Shown here piece after piece: positions 16,915-25,765 of a stretch of 35,384 nt of DNA. Source of the DNA: Desulfamplus sp. Its GTDB lineage: Bacteria > Desulfobacterota > Desulfobacteria > Desulfobacterales > Desulfobacteraceae. The stretch covers positions 1 to 35,384 of the forward strand of contig JADFZQ010000030.1 of the NCBI GenBank assembly GCA_015232455.1, written 5' to 3'. Under the pieces are notes generated by a model. It did no database searches. It was not told where the DNA came from and saw nothing but the letters and a program-made list of their open reading frames with translations. The position numbers and the translations under genes are program-made. How positions within the stretch are numbered: position 1 is the stretch's first letter; the number at the start of each line of letters is the position of its first letter.

Positions 16915-18126
16915 TTAAGAGAGCAAACTCCTTGCAATTACCATGCGATGCACCTCGCTTGTTCCCTCATAAATCCTTGTGATACGGGCATCACGGTAGT
17001 ATCTCTCAACTGGATATGATTTTGAGTAGCCATATCCGCCATGAATTTGAACAGCCATATCTGCAACACGACTTGCAGTCTCACTTGCCATAAGTTTTGC
17101 CATTGCCGCCTCTTTTGAAAATGGTTTTCCCATATCTTTTAAAAGTGCTGCACGATAGACCATAAGTCTTGCTGACTCTACTTGGGTTCCCATATCTGCA
17201 ATCATATTCTGTATTGACTGGTGTTTTGAAATTGGGACATTGAACTGAATCCTCTCCTTTGCATATTTTATCCCCTCTTCAAGAGAACCTTGAGCAATTC
17301 CAACAGCTTGGGCAGCAATTCCAATGCGTCCTGTATCTAAAGCTGCAAGCCCTATCTTAAGACCTTGCCCCTCTTTTGCAAGAAGATTGCTTGCGTGGAT
17401 TTTACAATCACTTAACCTTATTGAAGAGACAGGATTTGCACGCATACCAGATAGGTTCTCACGCTCTCCAACTATAAATCCAGCACTTCCTTTTTCTGCA
17501 ATAATAACACTAATTCCTTTTGGTCCTGCTGAAGGGTTGGTTCTAACAAATATTAAAAAGGTCTCAGCCACTCCGCCATTGGTTACAAAAACTTTATTCG
17601 CATTTACAATATAGTATTCATCATGCTTATCAAAATCTTGTTTATCACTATTAGAATCGTTTTGATGGCTATTGTTGAAACTCTGTGTGTTCTCATATTT
17701 TATTGCAGTTGCTTCAATAGCAGAGGCATCAGAACCAGCATTTGGTTCTGTCAGGCAAAAAGCCCCGATTTTCTTACCAGTTGCAAGGTCTGGAACAAAT
17801 CTCTCTTTTTGTGATTTATTGCCAAAGGCAAGAATAGGATAAATAGCAACGCTGTTGTGAACAGATGCACATAATCCTAATGATGCAGATGCCTTTGAAA
17901 TCTCTTCAATAATAATGGTATAGCTCACTGTATCCATGCCAGCACCTCCAAGCTCTTTTGGTGCTTGAATACCTAAGTAGCCAAGTGCTGCCATTTTATC
18001 GACAACTTCCCAAGGAAATCGCTGCTCCTCGTCAATCTCTTTTGCAATAGGAACAATCTCTTTTTGTGCAAAATCTCGAACCGAATGTCTTACAATTTTA
18101 TGTTTTTCTGTTAAAAATATATCCAT
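16915..18126 (-). CDS. Acyl-CoA dehydrogenase
   Basis: A 403-residue FAD enzyme that oxidises an acyl-CoA to the enoyl-CoA and passes electrons to ETF. Hallmarks are [14 protein letters not shown] (flavin/substrate loop), VTNGG, the [20 protein letters not shown] segment, and the catalytic base Glu387 in [11 protein letters not shown], the position used by short/medium-chain and butyryl-CoA dehydrogenases. An Asn/Ser/Asp-rich insert ([19 protein letters not shown], about residues 146-170) breaks an otherwise standard domain and explains the extra length. Its partner ETF is encoded downstream in the same direction, so this is probably a beta-oxidation or branched-chain degradation unit. The exact substrate cannot be read from the sequence. 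Confidence 0.94.
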   Translation of the reverse strand: MDIFLTEKHKIVRHSVRDFAQKEIVPIAKEIDEEQRFPWEVVDKMAALGYLGIQAPKELGGAGMDTVSYTIIIEEISKASASLGLCASVHNSVAIYPILAFGNKSQKERFVPDLATGKKIGAFCLTEPNAGSDASAIEATAIKYENTQSFNNSHQNDSNSDKQDFDKHDEYYIVNANKVFVTNGGVAETFLIFVRTNPSAGPKGISVIIAEKGSAGFIVGERENLSGMRANPVSSIRLSDCKIHASNLLAKEGQGLKIGLAALDTGRIGIAAQAVGIAQGSLEEGIKYAKERIQFNVPISKHQSIQNMIADMGTQVESARLMVYRAALLKDMGKPFSKEAAMAKLMASETASRVADMAVQIHGGYGYSKSYPVERYYRDARITRIYEGTSEVHRMVIARSLLS

Positions 18127-18180
18127 AAACTTTTTTTAAGTTCCTGTTATCATGGGTCATTCTATTTTTTAGATTTTCTA

Positions 18181-19164
18181 TTATTCACTTAACACAATAT
18201 CTTTTAAAGCACTCTCAATATCTCCATATTTAAACTTAAAGCCACTTTTATTTAAAATATAAGGTTTTGCTTTCTGACTACTTAAAAAAGCCAGCCCCAT
18301 CTCTCCCATAATGGTTTTAATCATAAAAGCAGGGGCAGGCATAAAAGCTGGTCTATTAAGAGTATGTCCCAATGAAGATGCAAACTCTTTGTGTCTTATT
18401 GATTCTGGGGCAACAAAATTAATAGCCCCAGATACATTCTCGTTCTCAATTAAAAATAGGACAGCTCTAAGAAGATCATCAATATGAATCCAAGGAAACC
18501 AATGAGTTCCTTTTCCAAGTGGACCCCCAGCAAAAAACTTAAATGCTGGCAACATCTTACTTAATGCACCACCATCTTTGCCAAGAACCACGCCAAATCT
18601 CATCAAAACAACCCTTGCACCTTTTTCTTCAGCCTTAAGAGCCTCTTTTTCCCAATCAACACAAACTTTTGCAAGAAAATCATTACCAGCACTATCTTCT
18701 TCAGTAAGAGACTCTTCGCCTCTATCTCCATAATAGCCAATTGCAGATGTGTTTAACAAAACTTGTTTTTTGCCAACGTGAGACAAATCAGAAAATGCTG
18801 AAACAATGTTTTTAGTTGTTAATATCCTGCTGTTATATATTTGATTTTTATATTCTTTTGTCCAATAGCCAAATATATTTTTCCCAGTTAGATTTATTAT
18901 AACATCAGAAGTTTTTACTTTATCTTGCCAGCTTCCTTCTAAAGTTGTATCAGCACTTACCCACTCAAATCTATCTTCAGTTGATTCAAAATCTTCAAAA
19001 CCATCAGAGGCTTTAGATTCTTTAGAGAGTCTCAGTTTTTTTGAGTAATGAAGTTCATGTTTTGCTGATCTCCCAATACCAATAACACTATGACCATTGC
19101 CCAGAAGAGTTTGACAAAGATAATTTCCAACAAAGCCAGACGCACCAGTTACCAATATTTTCAT
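18181..19164 (-). CDS. TIGR01777-family NAD(P)-binding epimerase-like protein
   Basis: A 327-residue short-chain-dehydrogenase relative. The Rossmann start is VTGASGFVGNYL. The family-specific SAIGYYGDRGEESLTE, the GGALSKMLPAFKFFAGGPLG stretch and WIHIDDL identify the YfcH/SulA-type group, and the C-terminus is the DUF1731 tail. The biochemical role of this family is not settled. A charged Ser/Lys/Asp-rich insert lies at about residues 41-66 (KLRLSKESKASDGFEDFES). GGAGG precedes the ATG. It sits between the DMT transporter (31 bases) and the acyl-CoA dehydrogenase (54 bases), all in one direction. Confidence 0.9.
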   Translation of the reverse strand: MKILVTGASGFVGNYLCQTLLGNGHSVIGIGRSAKHELHYSKKLRLSKESKASDGFEDFESTEDRFEWVSADTTLEGSWQDKVKTSDVIINLTGKNIFGYWTKEYKNQIYNSRILTTKNIVSAFSDLSHVGKKQVLLNTSAIGYYGDRGEESLTEEDSAGNDFLAKVCVDWEKEALKAEEKGARVVLMRFGVVLGKDGGALSKMLPAFKFFAGGPLGKGTHWFPWIHIDDLLRAVLFLIENENVSGAINFVAPESIRHKEFASSLGHTLNRPAFMPAPAFMIKTIMGEMGLAFLSSQKAKPYILNKSGFKFKYGDIESALKDIVLSE

Positions 19165-19195
19165 AACAATTTGCCTCCATTATTATATTTGTCTC

Positions 19196-20128
19196 TTAGT
19201 TTTCAAGAGTCAACTTTTCTACGTGGGAGGGTTTATTCCCAATTGATATAATTACAAGACCACAGAAAATAAACAATGAGCCAGCAGCAGAGGTTAAGGT
19301 AAACTTTTCTCCAAGCAGAAGAACACCAAGAAGAGAACCAGTAAGAGGCTCTACCAACATAATTATTGAGGTGTGAGATACTGGAACGGTAGAGAGACCT
19401 TTGGCAAGAAGCAAATATGGTGCTGCTGTTGCTATGACTCCTAAATATAATATAACCGTAGCTCCTTTAAGAGTCATCACTTGACTTAAATCTTCAGTCA
19501 AAAGTTTGGGAATAACAAGAATTGCTCCAACAGACAAAATTATTGCTATACCAACTGCGGGTGAGCGGTCAGCAATTACCTTTTTGCTTCCAACAAGAGA
19601 GACTGCATAACCAAATCCTGCTCCTGCTGCTAAAAAAATTCCCATAATATCAACTGTAATGTTGCTTTTAATATCACTGTTGCTGGCACTACCTAAGATT
19701 ATACAACCTGAAATTGCAAGTATAGATGCGATTGCCCAACTCAAAGTAAGACGCTCTTTGTTAAAAATAGCACTCAATATTCCTGCAAATACAGGAGCAA
19801 TACATATTGCAACTATAGTTCCCAGAGCCACTCCAGTTCTTGCCACAGCATCAAAAAAACATAATTGAAACATGACAACACCAGATGCTGCAATTAGGGT
19901 TGGTATTAGTGGAGGTTTGAATTTGAAAGGATTCGTTTTATAAAAAAACGATGTCAGAATAAGCAAAGTAGGACCACCAATAATAAGCCTTAAACAGCCA
20001 ATTGTAGAAGAAGAAATTCCATCTGGAGCTAATGCCTGCGAAGTACCTGTTGTTCCAAAAAGAGCTGCTGAAAAGATAATAAAAATTATTCCTCTGTAAC
20101 TAATGCTATCGGTTTTGGTCTCTGCCAT
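19196..20128 (-). CDS. EamA/DMT-family transporter
   Basis: A 310-residue inner-membrane protein with about ten hydrophobic helices in two EamA repeats. The first repeat includes FSAALFGTTGTSQALAP and the second ends in the conserved VSHTSIIMLVEPLTGSLLG...GEKFT motif. EamA proteins export or import small metabolites. The substrate is unknown here. It begins 20 bases after the LysR regulator stop and is probably controlled by or co-transcribed with it. GGAGAG is the ribosome-binding site. Confidence 0.92.
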   Translation of the reverse strand: MAETKTDSISYRGIIFIIFSAALFGTTGTSQALAPDGISSSTIGCLRLIIGGPTLLILTSFFYKTNPFKFKPPLIPTLIAASGVVMFQLCFFDAVARTGVALGTIVAICIAPVFAGILSAIFNKERLTLSWAIASILAISGCIILGSASNSDIKSNITVDIMGIFLAAGAGFGYAVSLVGSKKVIADRSPAVGIAIILSVGAILVIPKLLTEDLSQVMTLKGATVILYLGVIATAAPYLLLAKGLSTVPVSHTSIIMLVEPLTGSLLGVLLLGEKFTLTSAAGSLFIFCGLVIISIGNKPSHVEKLTLEN

Positions 20129-20148
20129 TCTAAAAACTCTCCATAACT

Positions 20149-21114
20149 TTAGATTGCAATGTTTTCTTGTAACTCATTTTTTATAAAATCAATAAACAAC
20201 ATTGCTAATGGCGACAGAGTCCGTTTTCTATGTGTGGTTAAAAAGAAATACCTCTTTAGGTTAAGTCCGTTTACCGATAGAGCTTTTAGCCTACCAGAAT
20301 CAATGTAGTCCTGCACAGCAATTGTTGATATTATTGAAATACCCGCTCCATTTAAAATTCCTTGAATAACTGATGCGTTGCTACCAAGTCTTACTGATAT
20401 ATTGAGTTTGTCGCATGTGCAACTACCATATTGAACATTTAATTTTGAGCTATCAATACTCTCTTTTGCATAATTAGCGATTGATTTTGAAATTGATTCC
20501 CAAGTTCCAGACCCTTTCTCTCTTCCAATAAAAGGCTCTTTTAATAGATTTTCAATATCTACGCTGGTTCTATCTGCAAAATGGTGAGATGCTGGAACTA
20601 TGAGTTTCATCTCATCTTCAGTTAGCTTCTCTTGTTTAAGAATAGTATTATATTCGCCTTTATTAACTTCTGAACCAACGATTCCAGCCTCTACCTCTCC
20701 TTGAACAATAGATTCTGTTATCTCTGATGTATCTCCTGTGATTACAGATAGAGAGATATGAGGATATTTCTTTGTGAATTTACCAATTATTTTTGGAATT
20801 ATATATGTTGATGGAATTGAGCTACCACCAATGATAAGAGAGCCTCGTGCATTTCCTAAAAATGATGCGATACCAGCCTCTGTCTTATCTTTAAGGGATA
20901 GCAGTTGCTTTGCATAATTGTAAAGAACAACTCCTGCTTTTGTAGGAAGGGCTTCTCTACCAAGTCTGTCAATAAGTTTACATTTAAAATGCTCTTCAAG
21001 CTCTTTTATGTGGCTGCTAACCGTTGGTTGAGATAAAAAAATTGCCTCTCCTGCTTTGGAAAAGCTCTTTTGTTCAATTACATTTACAAAAACTTTTAGT
21101 TGCCATAGATCCAA
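20149..21114 (-). CDS. LysR-family transcriptional regulator, resembling the selenium-metabolism-associated group
   Basis: A 321-residue regulator. A winged helix-turn-helix lies at residues 1-62 (LKVFVNVIEQKSFSKAGEAI, LSQPTVSSHIKELEEHF), followed by a ligand-binding domain from about residue 90. The start codon is TTG (21114-21112), with AAGGAG eleven bases ahead and no suitable ATG nearby. The N-terminus resembles the LysR group found next to selenium-metabolism genes in anaerobes. No selenium gene is present here, so that label is tentative. A Cys pair (CTCDK, near residue 227) could be redox- or metal-sensing. It leads a minus-strand run through the transporter toward the ACAD-ETF genes, and a palindrome at 21178-21191 may be its operator. 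Confidence 0.85.
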   Translation of the reverse strand: MDLWQLKVFVNVIEQKSFSKAGEAIFLSQPTVSSHIKELEEHFKCKLIDRLGREALPTKAGVVLYNYAKQLLSLKDKTEAGIASFLGNARGSLIIGGSSIPSTYIIPKIIGKFTKKYPHISLSVITGDTSEITESIVQGEVEAGIVGSEVNKGEYNTILKQEKLTEDEMKLIVPASHHFADRTSVDIENLLKEPFIGREKGSGTWESISKSIANYAKESIDSSKLNVQYGSCTCDKLNISVRLGSNASVIQGILNGAGISIISTIAVQDYIDSGRLKALSVNGLNLKRYFFLTTHRKRTLSPLAMLFIDFIKNELQENIAI

Positions 21115-21177
21115 CTTAGATTTAGCTCCTTTAGATATTTTCTATTTGCTACCCACAATTACTGTCTATCCAATAAA

Positions 21178-21191
21178 ATTAACATGTTAAT
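21178..21191. promoter_or_regulatory. Perfect 14-bp palindrome upstream of the LysR gene
   Basis: ATTAACATGTTAAT is a perfect palindrome 64 bases before the TTG start of the LysR gene, in the 125-base gap after coaD. It is a candidate operator, perhaps for autoregulation. No function is shown by the sequence itself. Confidence 0.4.
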
Positions 21192-21239
21192 TCAATGTTT
21201 ACCTTGATTTATTGAGAACTTACAAGTTTTGCAGGAATT

Positions 21240-21758
21240 TTATTCTTTATCTTTAAGAAGAGGAAATTTCTCTTTCATTTTACATTTAACAGGGTGTGGT
21301 GCCATACCTGAAATATCACCACCAAATCGTGCGACTTCCTTTAGGATAGAAGAACTTATAAATATCCACCTCAATCCTGTCATAAGAAATATAGTCTGAA
21401 CATCACGGCTCAATTTACGATTCATAAGTGCCATCTGAAACTCGCTTTCAAAATCAGATATTGCCCTCATACCACGTATTATGGCAACAGCATCTTTTTG
21501 TTTGGCATAATCAACAAGCAACCCTCCAAAAGAATCTACAATGATATTATCTTTATTGCTGTGGTTTATAAAACTTTTTCGTATCATCTCAAGCCTCTCT
21601 TCAACAGAAAAAAGAGCATTTTTCGATGGGTTATAAAGAACAGCTACAATAACTTTATCAAAAATCTTAAGTCCTCTCTCAATTATATCAATATGACCAT
21701 TGGTCAGAGGATCAAAAGATCCCGGATAAATAGCAATACGTTGTTCTGGGTTGATCAC
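21240..21758 (-). CDS. coaD: Phosphopantetheine adenylyltransferase
   Basis: CoaD transfers AMP to 4'-phosphopantetheine, the fourth step of coenzyme A synthesis. It shows the nucleotidyltransferase motif YPGSFDPLTNGH, the IIRGMRAISDFESEFQMA active-site segment and the FISSSILKEVA ISSS motif. Length (172 aa) is near normal. The start is GTG (21758), with GGAG ten bases ahead. It is the first gene of the minus-strand run that continues with the LysR regulator after 125 bases. A housekeeping CoA gene next to an acyl-CoA dehydrogenase set is thematically consistent but may be chance. Confidence 0.97.
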   Translation of the reverse strand: MINPEQRIAIYPGSFDPLTNGHIDIIERGLKIFDKVIVAVLYNPSKNALFSVEERLEMIRKSFINHSNKDNIIVDSFGGLLVDYAKQKDAVAIIRGMRAISDFESEFQMALMNRKLSRDVQTIFLMTGLRWIFISSSILKEVARFGGDISGMAPHPVKCKMKEKFPLLKDKE

Positions 21759-21790
21759 GTTTCTTATTCTCCATTAATTAGCAACCATAA

Positions 21791-22009
21791 GAGCCTGTTT
21801 AAAATTTTATGTAACATACAAAATGAATTAGAAATTAATAGTCCAGTAAAGCAAGTGTTCCATGATATAATAACCCTGTAAATAATGGTGATTTAAAAAC
21901 AGGAAAATCAATCATGGAGCGAGCCAAATATAGTAGCAATTTAACAGATAAGCAATGGCAAATAATAGACCTTCTTTTAGCCCTAACCAGTTCAAGGCAA
22001 AATTGTTAA
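21791..22009 (+). mobile_element. Left-end remnant of an IS5-family insertion sequence
   Basis: The sequence begins with GAGCCTGTTTAAA, which resembles an IS5-type terminal inverted repeat. About 120 bases later comes the truncated transposase start listed at 21914. The rest of the element, including its right end, is missing. The same GAGCCTGTTTAAA occurs at 22865 in the same orientation. The whole 21759-22183 gap holds only this remnant, the palindrome at 22046 and AT-rich sequence. Confidence 0.65.
21914..22009 (+). pseudogene. Truncated IS5-family transposase, N-terminal fragment
   Basis: An ATG opens a 31-codon frame, MERAKYSSNLTDKQWQIIDL and onward, which has the characteristic N-terminus of IS5-group transposases (the xxYxSDLTDEQWxxIxPLL pattern). 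The frame then drifts and stops at a TAA (22007-22009) soon after a Thr-Ser-Ser-Arg. No catalytic DDE region follows. It is a decayed fragment and cannot act. Confidence 0.75.
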
Positions 22010-22045
22010 ATTCTAACCTAAATCCTCCTTTTAATAAACGCATAG

Positions 22046-22073
22046 GTAGAGACGCACGACCGAGAGTCTCTAC
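22046..22073. repeat. GTAGAGAC...GTCTCTAC palindrome (family C, copy 1)
   Basis: GTAGAGAC (22046-22053) pairs with GTCTCTAC (22066-22073) around a GCACGACCGAGA loop region. A second copy with a longer stem is at 30918-30945. It lies next to the IS5 remnant. Palindromes of this type are scattered in many bacterial genomes. Their role is unknown. Confidence 0.75.
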
Positions 22074-22183
22074 GTTCAATAATAATATTTTGAATTGCTT
22101 TTCTATTACGGAACAACTCTAATTTTCAATAGAATCTAACAGCTCTGCCAGTTCAAGGGTAGCACATCTGCATAAATTATGAT

Positions 22184-22801
22184 TTACAGGTTTACTTCTT
22201 TCTTCTGTCTTCTTAAAAGGATTTCCGAGCTTATTATGTAATAAACTCTTCCCAATGCCTTCTCCTGACCTTTCTCCATAATGGGAACTTCGCTTTGCAG
22301 CTTGACAGTAGCAATAATGGTCAAAGTCTCCTGCTTATTCTTTACATTTTGTTTTGCATCCTCAAATTCATTGGCACTATACTTACCATTTTCTCCATAA
22401 GCCCAATAGACGATTTTGTCATGGGCAGAAAGAGTTGGATCATTAAACTCTATAACAAGAGAGCCGAGCATATCTCTTACCTTTTGCTGGGATGCGTTTT
22501 CAATCATCTCAAACACAATAAGAACCCTGTCTGTTTTGCTATCTACAACAATATTTAACTCTTTATCCTTGAATTTATATGTAGAGGGCACTGTTGAAGG
22601 AAGAGGATTCTTTTGAGCTATTTGTTTTTGGGAATCACTAAGTTTTGACCCAAGAGTATAGCCATGCCAGTTGATTTGGAGAGACTCAACCTTTTTATAA
22701 GTATCTGTATCAGTGTCTGTAGCATCTAAAAGGAAGTCTGAAGCATGGGTTGAAACTGCCAGACAGATGAAAATAATAACGCAGCATAAATATTTACTCA
22801 C
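22184..22801 (-). CDS. Secreted protein of unknown function
   Basis: A 205-residue protein with a Sec signal peptide (residues 1-20, ending THA). The mature part begins with an Asp/Thr repeat (DATDTDTDT) and is then an alpha/beta domain of no family I recognise. The start is GTG (22801), with AAGGAAA ahead. It follows the octahaem cytochrome by 110 bases on the same strand, but a terminator-like hairpin (22817-22847) lies between, so it may be only weakly co-transcribed. A periplasmic accessory role for the cytochrome complex is possible but unsupported. Confidence 0.7.
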   Translation of the reverse strand: MSKYLCCVIIFICLAVSTHASDFLLDATDTDTDTYKKVESLQINWHGYTLGSKLSDSQKQIAQKNPLPSTVPSTYKFKDKELNIVVDSKTDRVLIVFEMIENASQQKVRDMLGSLVIEFNDPTLSAHDKIVYWAYGENGKYSANEFEDAKQNVKNKQETLTIIATVKLQSEVPIMEKGQEKALGRVYYIISSEILLRRQKKEVNL

Positions 22802-22816
22802 AGAGATTTTCCTTAA

Positions 22817-22847
22817 AATTATAAAAGGGCGACCGTATAGCCGCCCT
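22817..22847 (-). terminator. Rho-independent terminator after the octahaem cytochrome gene
   Basis: On the minus strand AGGGCG and CGCCCT form a 6-bp GC stem around a ten-base loop (22826-22847), followed directly by TTTATAATTTT. It lies 65 bases after the cytochrome stop and ahead of the GTG start of the 205-residue secreted protein. Confidence 0.65.
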
Positions 22848-22864
22848 GCAATTGATAATGTTTA

Positions 22865-22878
22865 GAGCCTGTTTAAAT
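22865..22878 (+). mobile_element. Isolated IS-end-like sequence
   Basis: GAGCCTGTTTAAAT repeats the putative left end at 21791 in the same orientation, 1074 bases away, just after the octahaem cytochrome stop (22912). It may be a solo terminal repeat left by a lost copy. The match is 13 bases long, so chance cannot be ruled out. Confidence 0.4.
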
Positions 22879-22911
22879 ATTCAGGAGATAAGAATCAAGG
22901 CTGGTGTCAGG

Positions 22912-24519
22912 CTATTGGTTATACCTAAGTTTCCGCTCTTCTTGAATCAGCTTCATTGTCTCTTCACTTCCACCTGTTTTGATCCACAGATGCTCAGGTT
23001 TTGCGAGCAGGTCTGTTATGTACTTTTTATATTTTTCTCCCTGACCCGCGTGATCTGCAAGCTCTTGAACTTCTGGCAAAAATTCGTGATAGAAATTACG
23101 TGAGACTTCATACATTCCGTGCCAATGGGTATAGTCAGGTGCGTGCATTGCAGCAGCCATTCTTGCCCTTCTGCCCTCATGGTGCCAAACTTCAAACCAT
23201 GTATAACCAAGTTTGTGCTGGAATCCGCTGTTTTTCAAAATTCCATCTTTGGTCAGCATGTTGATAAGTTCTGTTCCGGGTTTGCCAAACTTGTCATTGT
23301 AAAGGGTTACAAGCTCATCAAATTGGCTGTAAAAATCTTTAATGTGGTTTATTCCATGACAAGATTTGCAAACCTCCTGCATCTTATCGCGTCTCTCCTG
23401 CCATGATACCACACTTTCAATTGTCTTTTCTGCCATGACCTTGTTTAACTTATCTGCCTCCCTTGTATATGATTTGGCAGTTATTTTCTGCCCAGCTCTT
23501 GGAGGAATATCACCAGGGACGTCTGTAACTGTGCCGTCAGTAAAGGTTACACGATTTAATTTTGAAGATACAGGTGCTCTTAAATTCCATGATATTCTGT
23601 CCCCTACATTGTGGCTGTTCTTTGCAACTGCACCGTTGAGCTTTACATAAGAACCCATGTGGCAAGTTGAGCAGGTTGGGGCTGCATTGTAATCCTCTCC
23701 AAGAACCCATGAACCATCTTTCATAATGTTCATACCTTCAGAACCAGCCTCTTTAGATGCTGTAGCATAAGCAATACCATGTTTTGACTCTTCATAGATC
23801 TCTTTTTGCGGGTGATCTGGTCCAAGATGACACTTACCGCAGTTTTCAGGCTGTCTTCCAGCACTTGCTCTAAATGAATGTTTTGGGTGGCAGGCATTAC
23901 ATGCACCTCTTGATCCGTCAGGGTTAATACGCCCTATTCCTGAATTTGGAAAGGTGTTGTGATCCATCTGTGGAGCATCTGTCTTTGACCTTAAAGGTTT
24001 GCCATCTTTATCTCTCTTAAGAGTTACGATAGAACCATGACACTGCCAGCAGCCGCTGTGCATGTTGGATTTATTGTCTGGCATACCGCCAATAACCTCT
24101 GCAAGCATATTGTCAAGAGATGCCATTATTTCACCAGCAGTTGCATGGTGAGAAATGCCCATCTCCTTTGCTTCTGGTTCATGGCATTTTGAGCAATCTT
24201 TTGGTGAAAGTATGGCTTTTATAAAAGCTCCTTCATGTTGATAACCAGTCTCGTCTCCTGCTTCTGCTGCGTGGCAGTTGTAGCATCCAACCTGCCCTTC
24301 TTTTGCTGCTGCGTGGGCTGATGCCTCCCACTGTTTAACCATTGATTTGTTCTCTTTTAGATGGCATGTAATACATTTCTTGTTCATCTCCTGAACCTTT
24401 GGGTTTTTAACATCAAAGGACTCTTGAGTTAATCCAAACGCACTTTCTGAAGTGAAGAAAGTCATGGCTGGGAAGATTGATAGCACTGCAAAAATGGTGA
24501 ATACTTTTTTAAACGTCAT
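22912..24519 (-). CDS. Octahaem c-type cytochrome of the hydroxylamine oxidoreductase family
   Basis: A periplasmic 535-residue enzyme. A signal peptide (about 1-29) precedes eight CxxCH haem sites at Cys49, 79, 109, 157, 207, 227, 283 and 384. The HAO-family core follows the sixth haem (LGPDHPQKEIYEESKHGIAY), and a long helical C-terminus contains HHEGRRARMAAAMHAPDY and HWHGMYEV. Family members either oxidise hydroxylamine/hydrazine or reduce nitrite and hydroxylamine. Direction depends partly on a Tyr cross-linked to haem 4. Tyr463 lies in a candidate region, but only an alignment could confirm it. The upstream tetrahaem/4Fe-4S/NrfD genes suggest quinol-fed reduction. AGGAGG precedes the ATG, 31 bases after the NrfD stop. 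Confidence 0.9.
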   Translation of the reverse strand: MTFKKVFTIFAVLSIFPAMTFFTSESAFGLTQESFDVKNPKVQEMNKKCITCHLKENKSMVKQWEASAHAAAKEGQVGCYNCHAAEAGDETGYQHEGAFIKAILSPKDCSKCHEPEAKEMGISHHATAGEIMASLDNMLAEVIGGMPDNKSNMHSGCWQCHGSIVTLKRDKDGKPLRSKTDAPQMDHNTFPNSGIGRINPDGSRGACNACHPKHSFRASAGRQPENCGKCHLGPDHPQKEIYEESKHGIAYATASKEAGSEGMNIMKDGSWVLGEDYNAAPTCSTCHMGSYVKLNGAVAKNSHNVGDRISWNLRAPVSSKLNRVTFTDGTVTDVPGDIPPRAGQKITAKSYTREADKLNKVMAEKTIESVVSWQERRDKMQEVCKSCHGINHIKDFYSQFDELVTLYNDKFGKPGTELINMLTKDGILKNSGFQHKLGYTWFEVWHHEGRRARMAAAMHAPDYTHWHGMYEVSRNFYHEFLPEVQELADHAGQGEKYKKYITDLLAKPEHLWIKTGGSEETMKLIQEERKLRYNQ

Positions 24520-24550
24520 AGTCTAATTTCCTCCTGTTTTTATTACTTGT

Positions 24551-25765
24551 TTATTGAATACCGCTTTTTCTCTCCTCTGCCCAGAATGGAAAAATCTTTC
24601 CAAGCACAAAAAGTATTATAAAAGGTATGAGCATTATTATGATCACTGCTGCAATACCCTCCTTATCAAACCATTCAGGGTGAAATTCAGTATAGCCTCT
24701 TGCACTTTTGGACATAAGCTGCCCGCCGATAACAACATTCCAACGCATGATAAAAACCTGAAGTAATAAAATTGCAGAGACTAAACCCGAAATTGCTGTG
24801 TAAATTGCATCTTTAAGAGGAATAAAAGCCATGCAGCCTAATAATATAAGCGGAATTACAGAACATATCTTTACCTGCCAGAGCCAAAAAGAGCTTGCAA
24901 GTGGACCGTTCAAAAGCCCCTCTACCATGTGATGGTAACCTGTTTTAAGGTATGAATGAGAAAAAACCTCAAGCATCTCAAAAGAGAATGCAAGGATAAA
25001 AAAGCCTGTCAAGGTCTTGATGCAGGTTCTTATGCAGTCAGAATCAACAGAATGCCCACCTATTTTCCGAATAATAATATATGCAATAATAATTGCTGAT
25101 ATTCCAGATACACAGGCAGAGAATAGAAAAATAACAGGCATGAGCGGAGTTGACCATGTTGGATTTGCCTTAACACCTCCAAATATAAAACCAACATAAC
25201 CGTGAAGAACAGCAGCTACTGGTATTCCAAGCCCAACGAGAAAACGGATAATTTTGCCGTCAAGAGCAAGTGCTTTTTCCGAAAGATCGTTACTGTCAAA
25301 AGTTAAAGCACGATAGAGTAGTTTCATAAATCCTTTGGCTTTTTTACCTCGTTCAACCAAATCAGGACGATAGACAAAAAGCACGATAAACGAAAGAACT
25401 CCCATTGATACAGCATAAATATAGCCAAATCCCGCCATTGCAGAGCTTGGGCTTGGTGTTAAAAGCATGTTAAAATTTCGCTCAGGTCTTCCAAGATGAA
25501 GAAGAAGTGGTAATGTTGCACAACAGAGAAACGCAAATGCAAACAATAGTGAAAATCTTGCGATAGGCTTTAAACTCTTTACGTCAAATAGATAGTATAA
25601 AGCCGCAATGATAAAAGCCCCATCAACAAGCCCTGTGATATAAGGATAGAGGACAATCATCATGCTCCAATGGACATGAAGATCGTTTGGAAAGACATAG
25701 TTTGAGATGAGCATTGATGCTCCGTGCGAAAGTTCTGTAGATGCTTTATATAAAGTAGGATTCAT
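24551..25765 (-). CDS. NrfD/DsrP-family quinol-interacting membrane subunit
   Basis: A 404-residue polytopic membrane protein with about ten hydrophobic helices and the NrfD-family motif LLLHLGRPERNFNML, in the region tied to quinone binding. Such subunits pass electrons between the quinone pool and a periplasmic 4Fe-4S partner. The ATG overlaps the stop of the 4Fe-4S gene by one base (TAATG), indicating tight coupling. The octahaem cytochrome follows after 31 bases. Together these form the likely membrane module of the HAO-like complex. Direction of electron flow is inferred. Confidence 0.92.
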   Translation of the reverse strand: MNPTLYKASTELSHGASMLISNYVFPNDLHVHWSMMIVLYPYITGLVDGAFIIAALYYLFDVKSLKPIARFSLLFAFAFLCCATLPLLLHLGRPERNFNMLLTPSPSSAMAGFGYIYAVSMGVLSFIVLFVYRPDLVERGKKAKGFMKLLYRALTFDSNDLSEKALALDGKIIRFLVGLGIPVAAVLHGYVGFIFGGVKANPTWSTPLMPVIFLFSACVSGISAIIIAYIIIRKIGGHSVDSDCIRTCIKTLTGFFILAFSFEMLEVFSHSYLKTGYHHMVEGLLNGPLASSFWLWQVKICSVIPLILLGCMAFIPLKDAIYTAISGLVSAILLLQVFIMRWNVVIGGQLMSKSARGYTEFHPEWFDKEGIAAVIIIMLIPFIILFVLGKIFPFWAEERKSGIQ

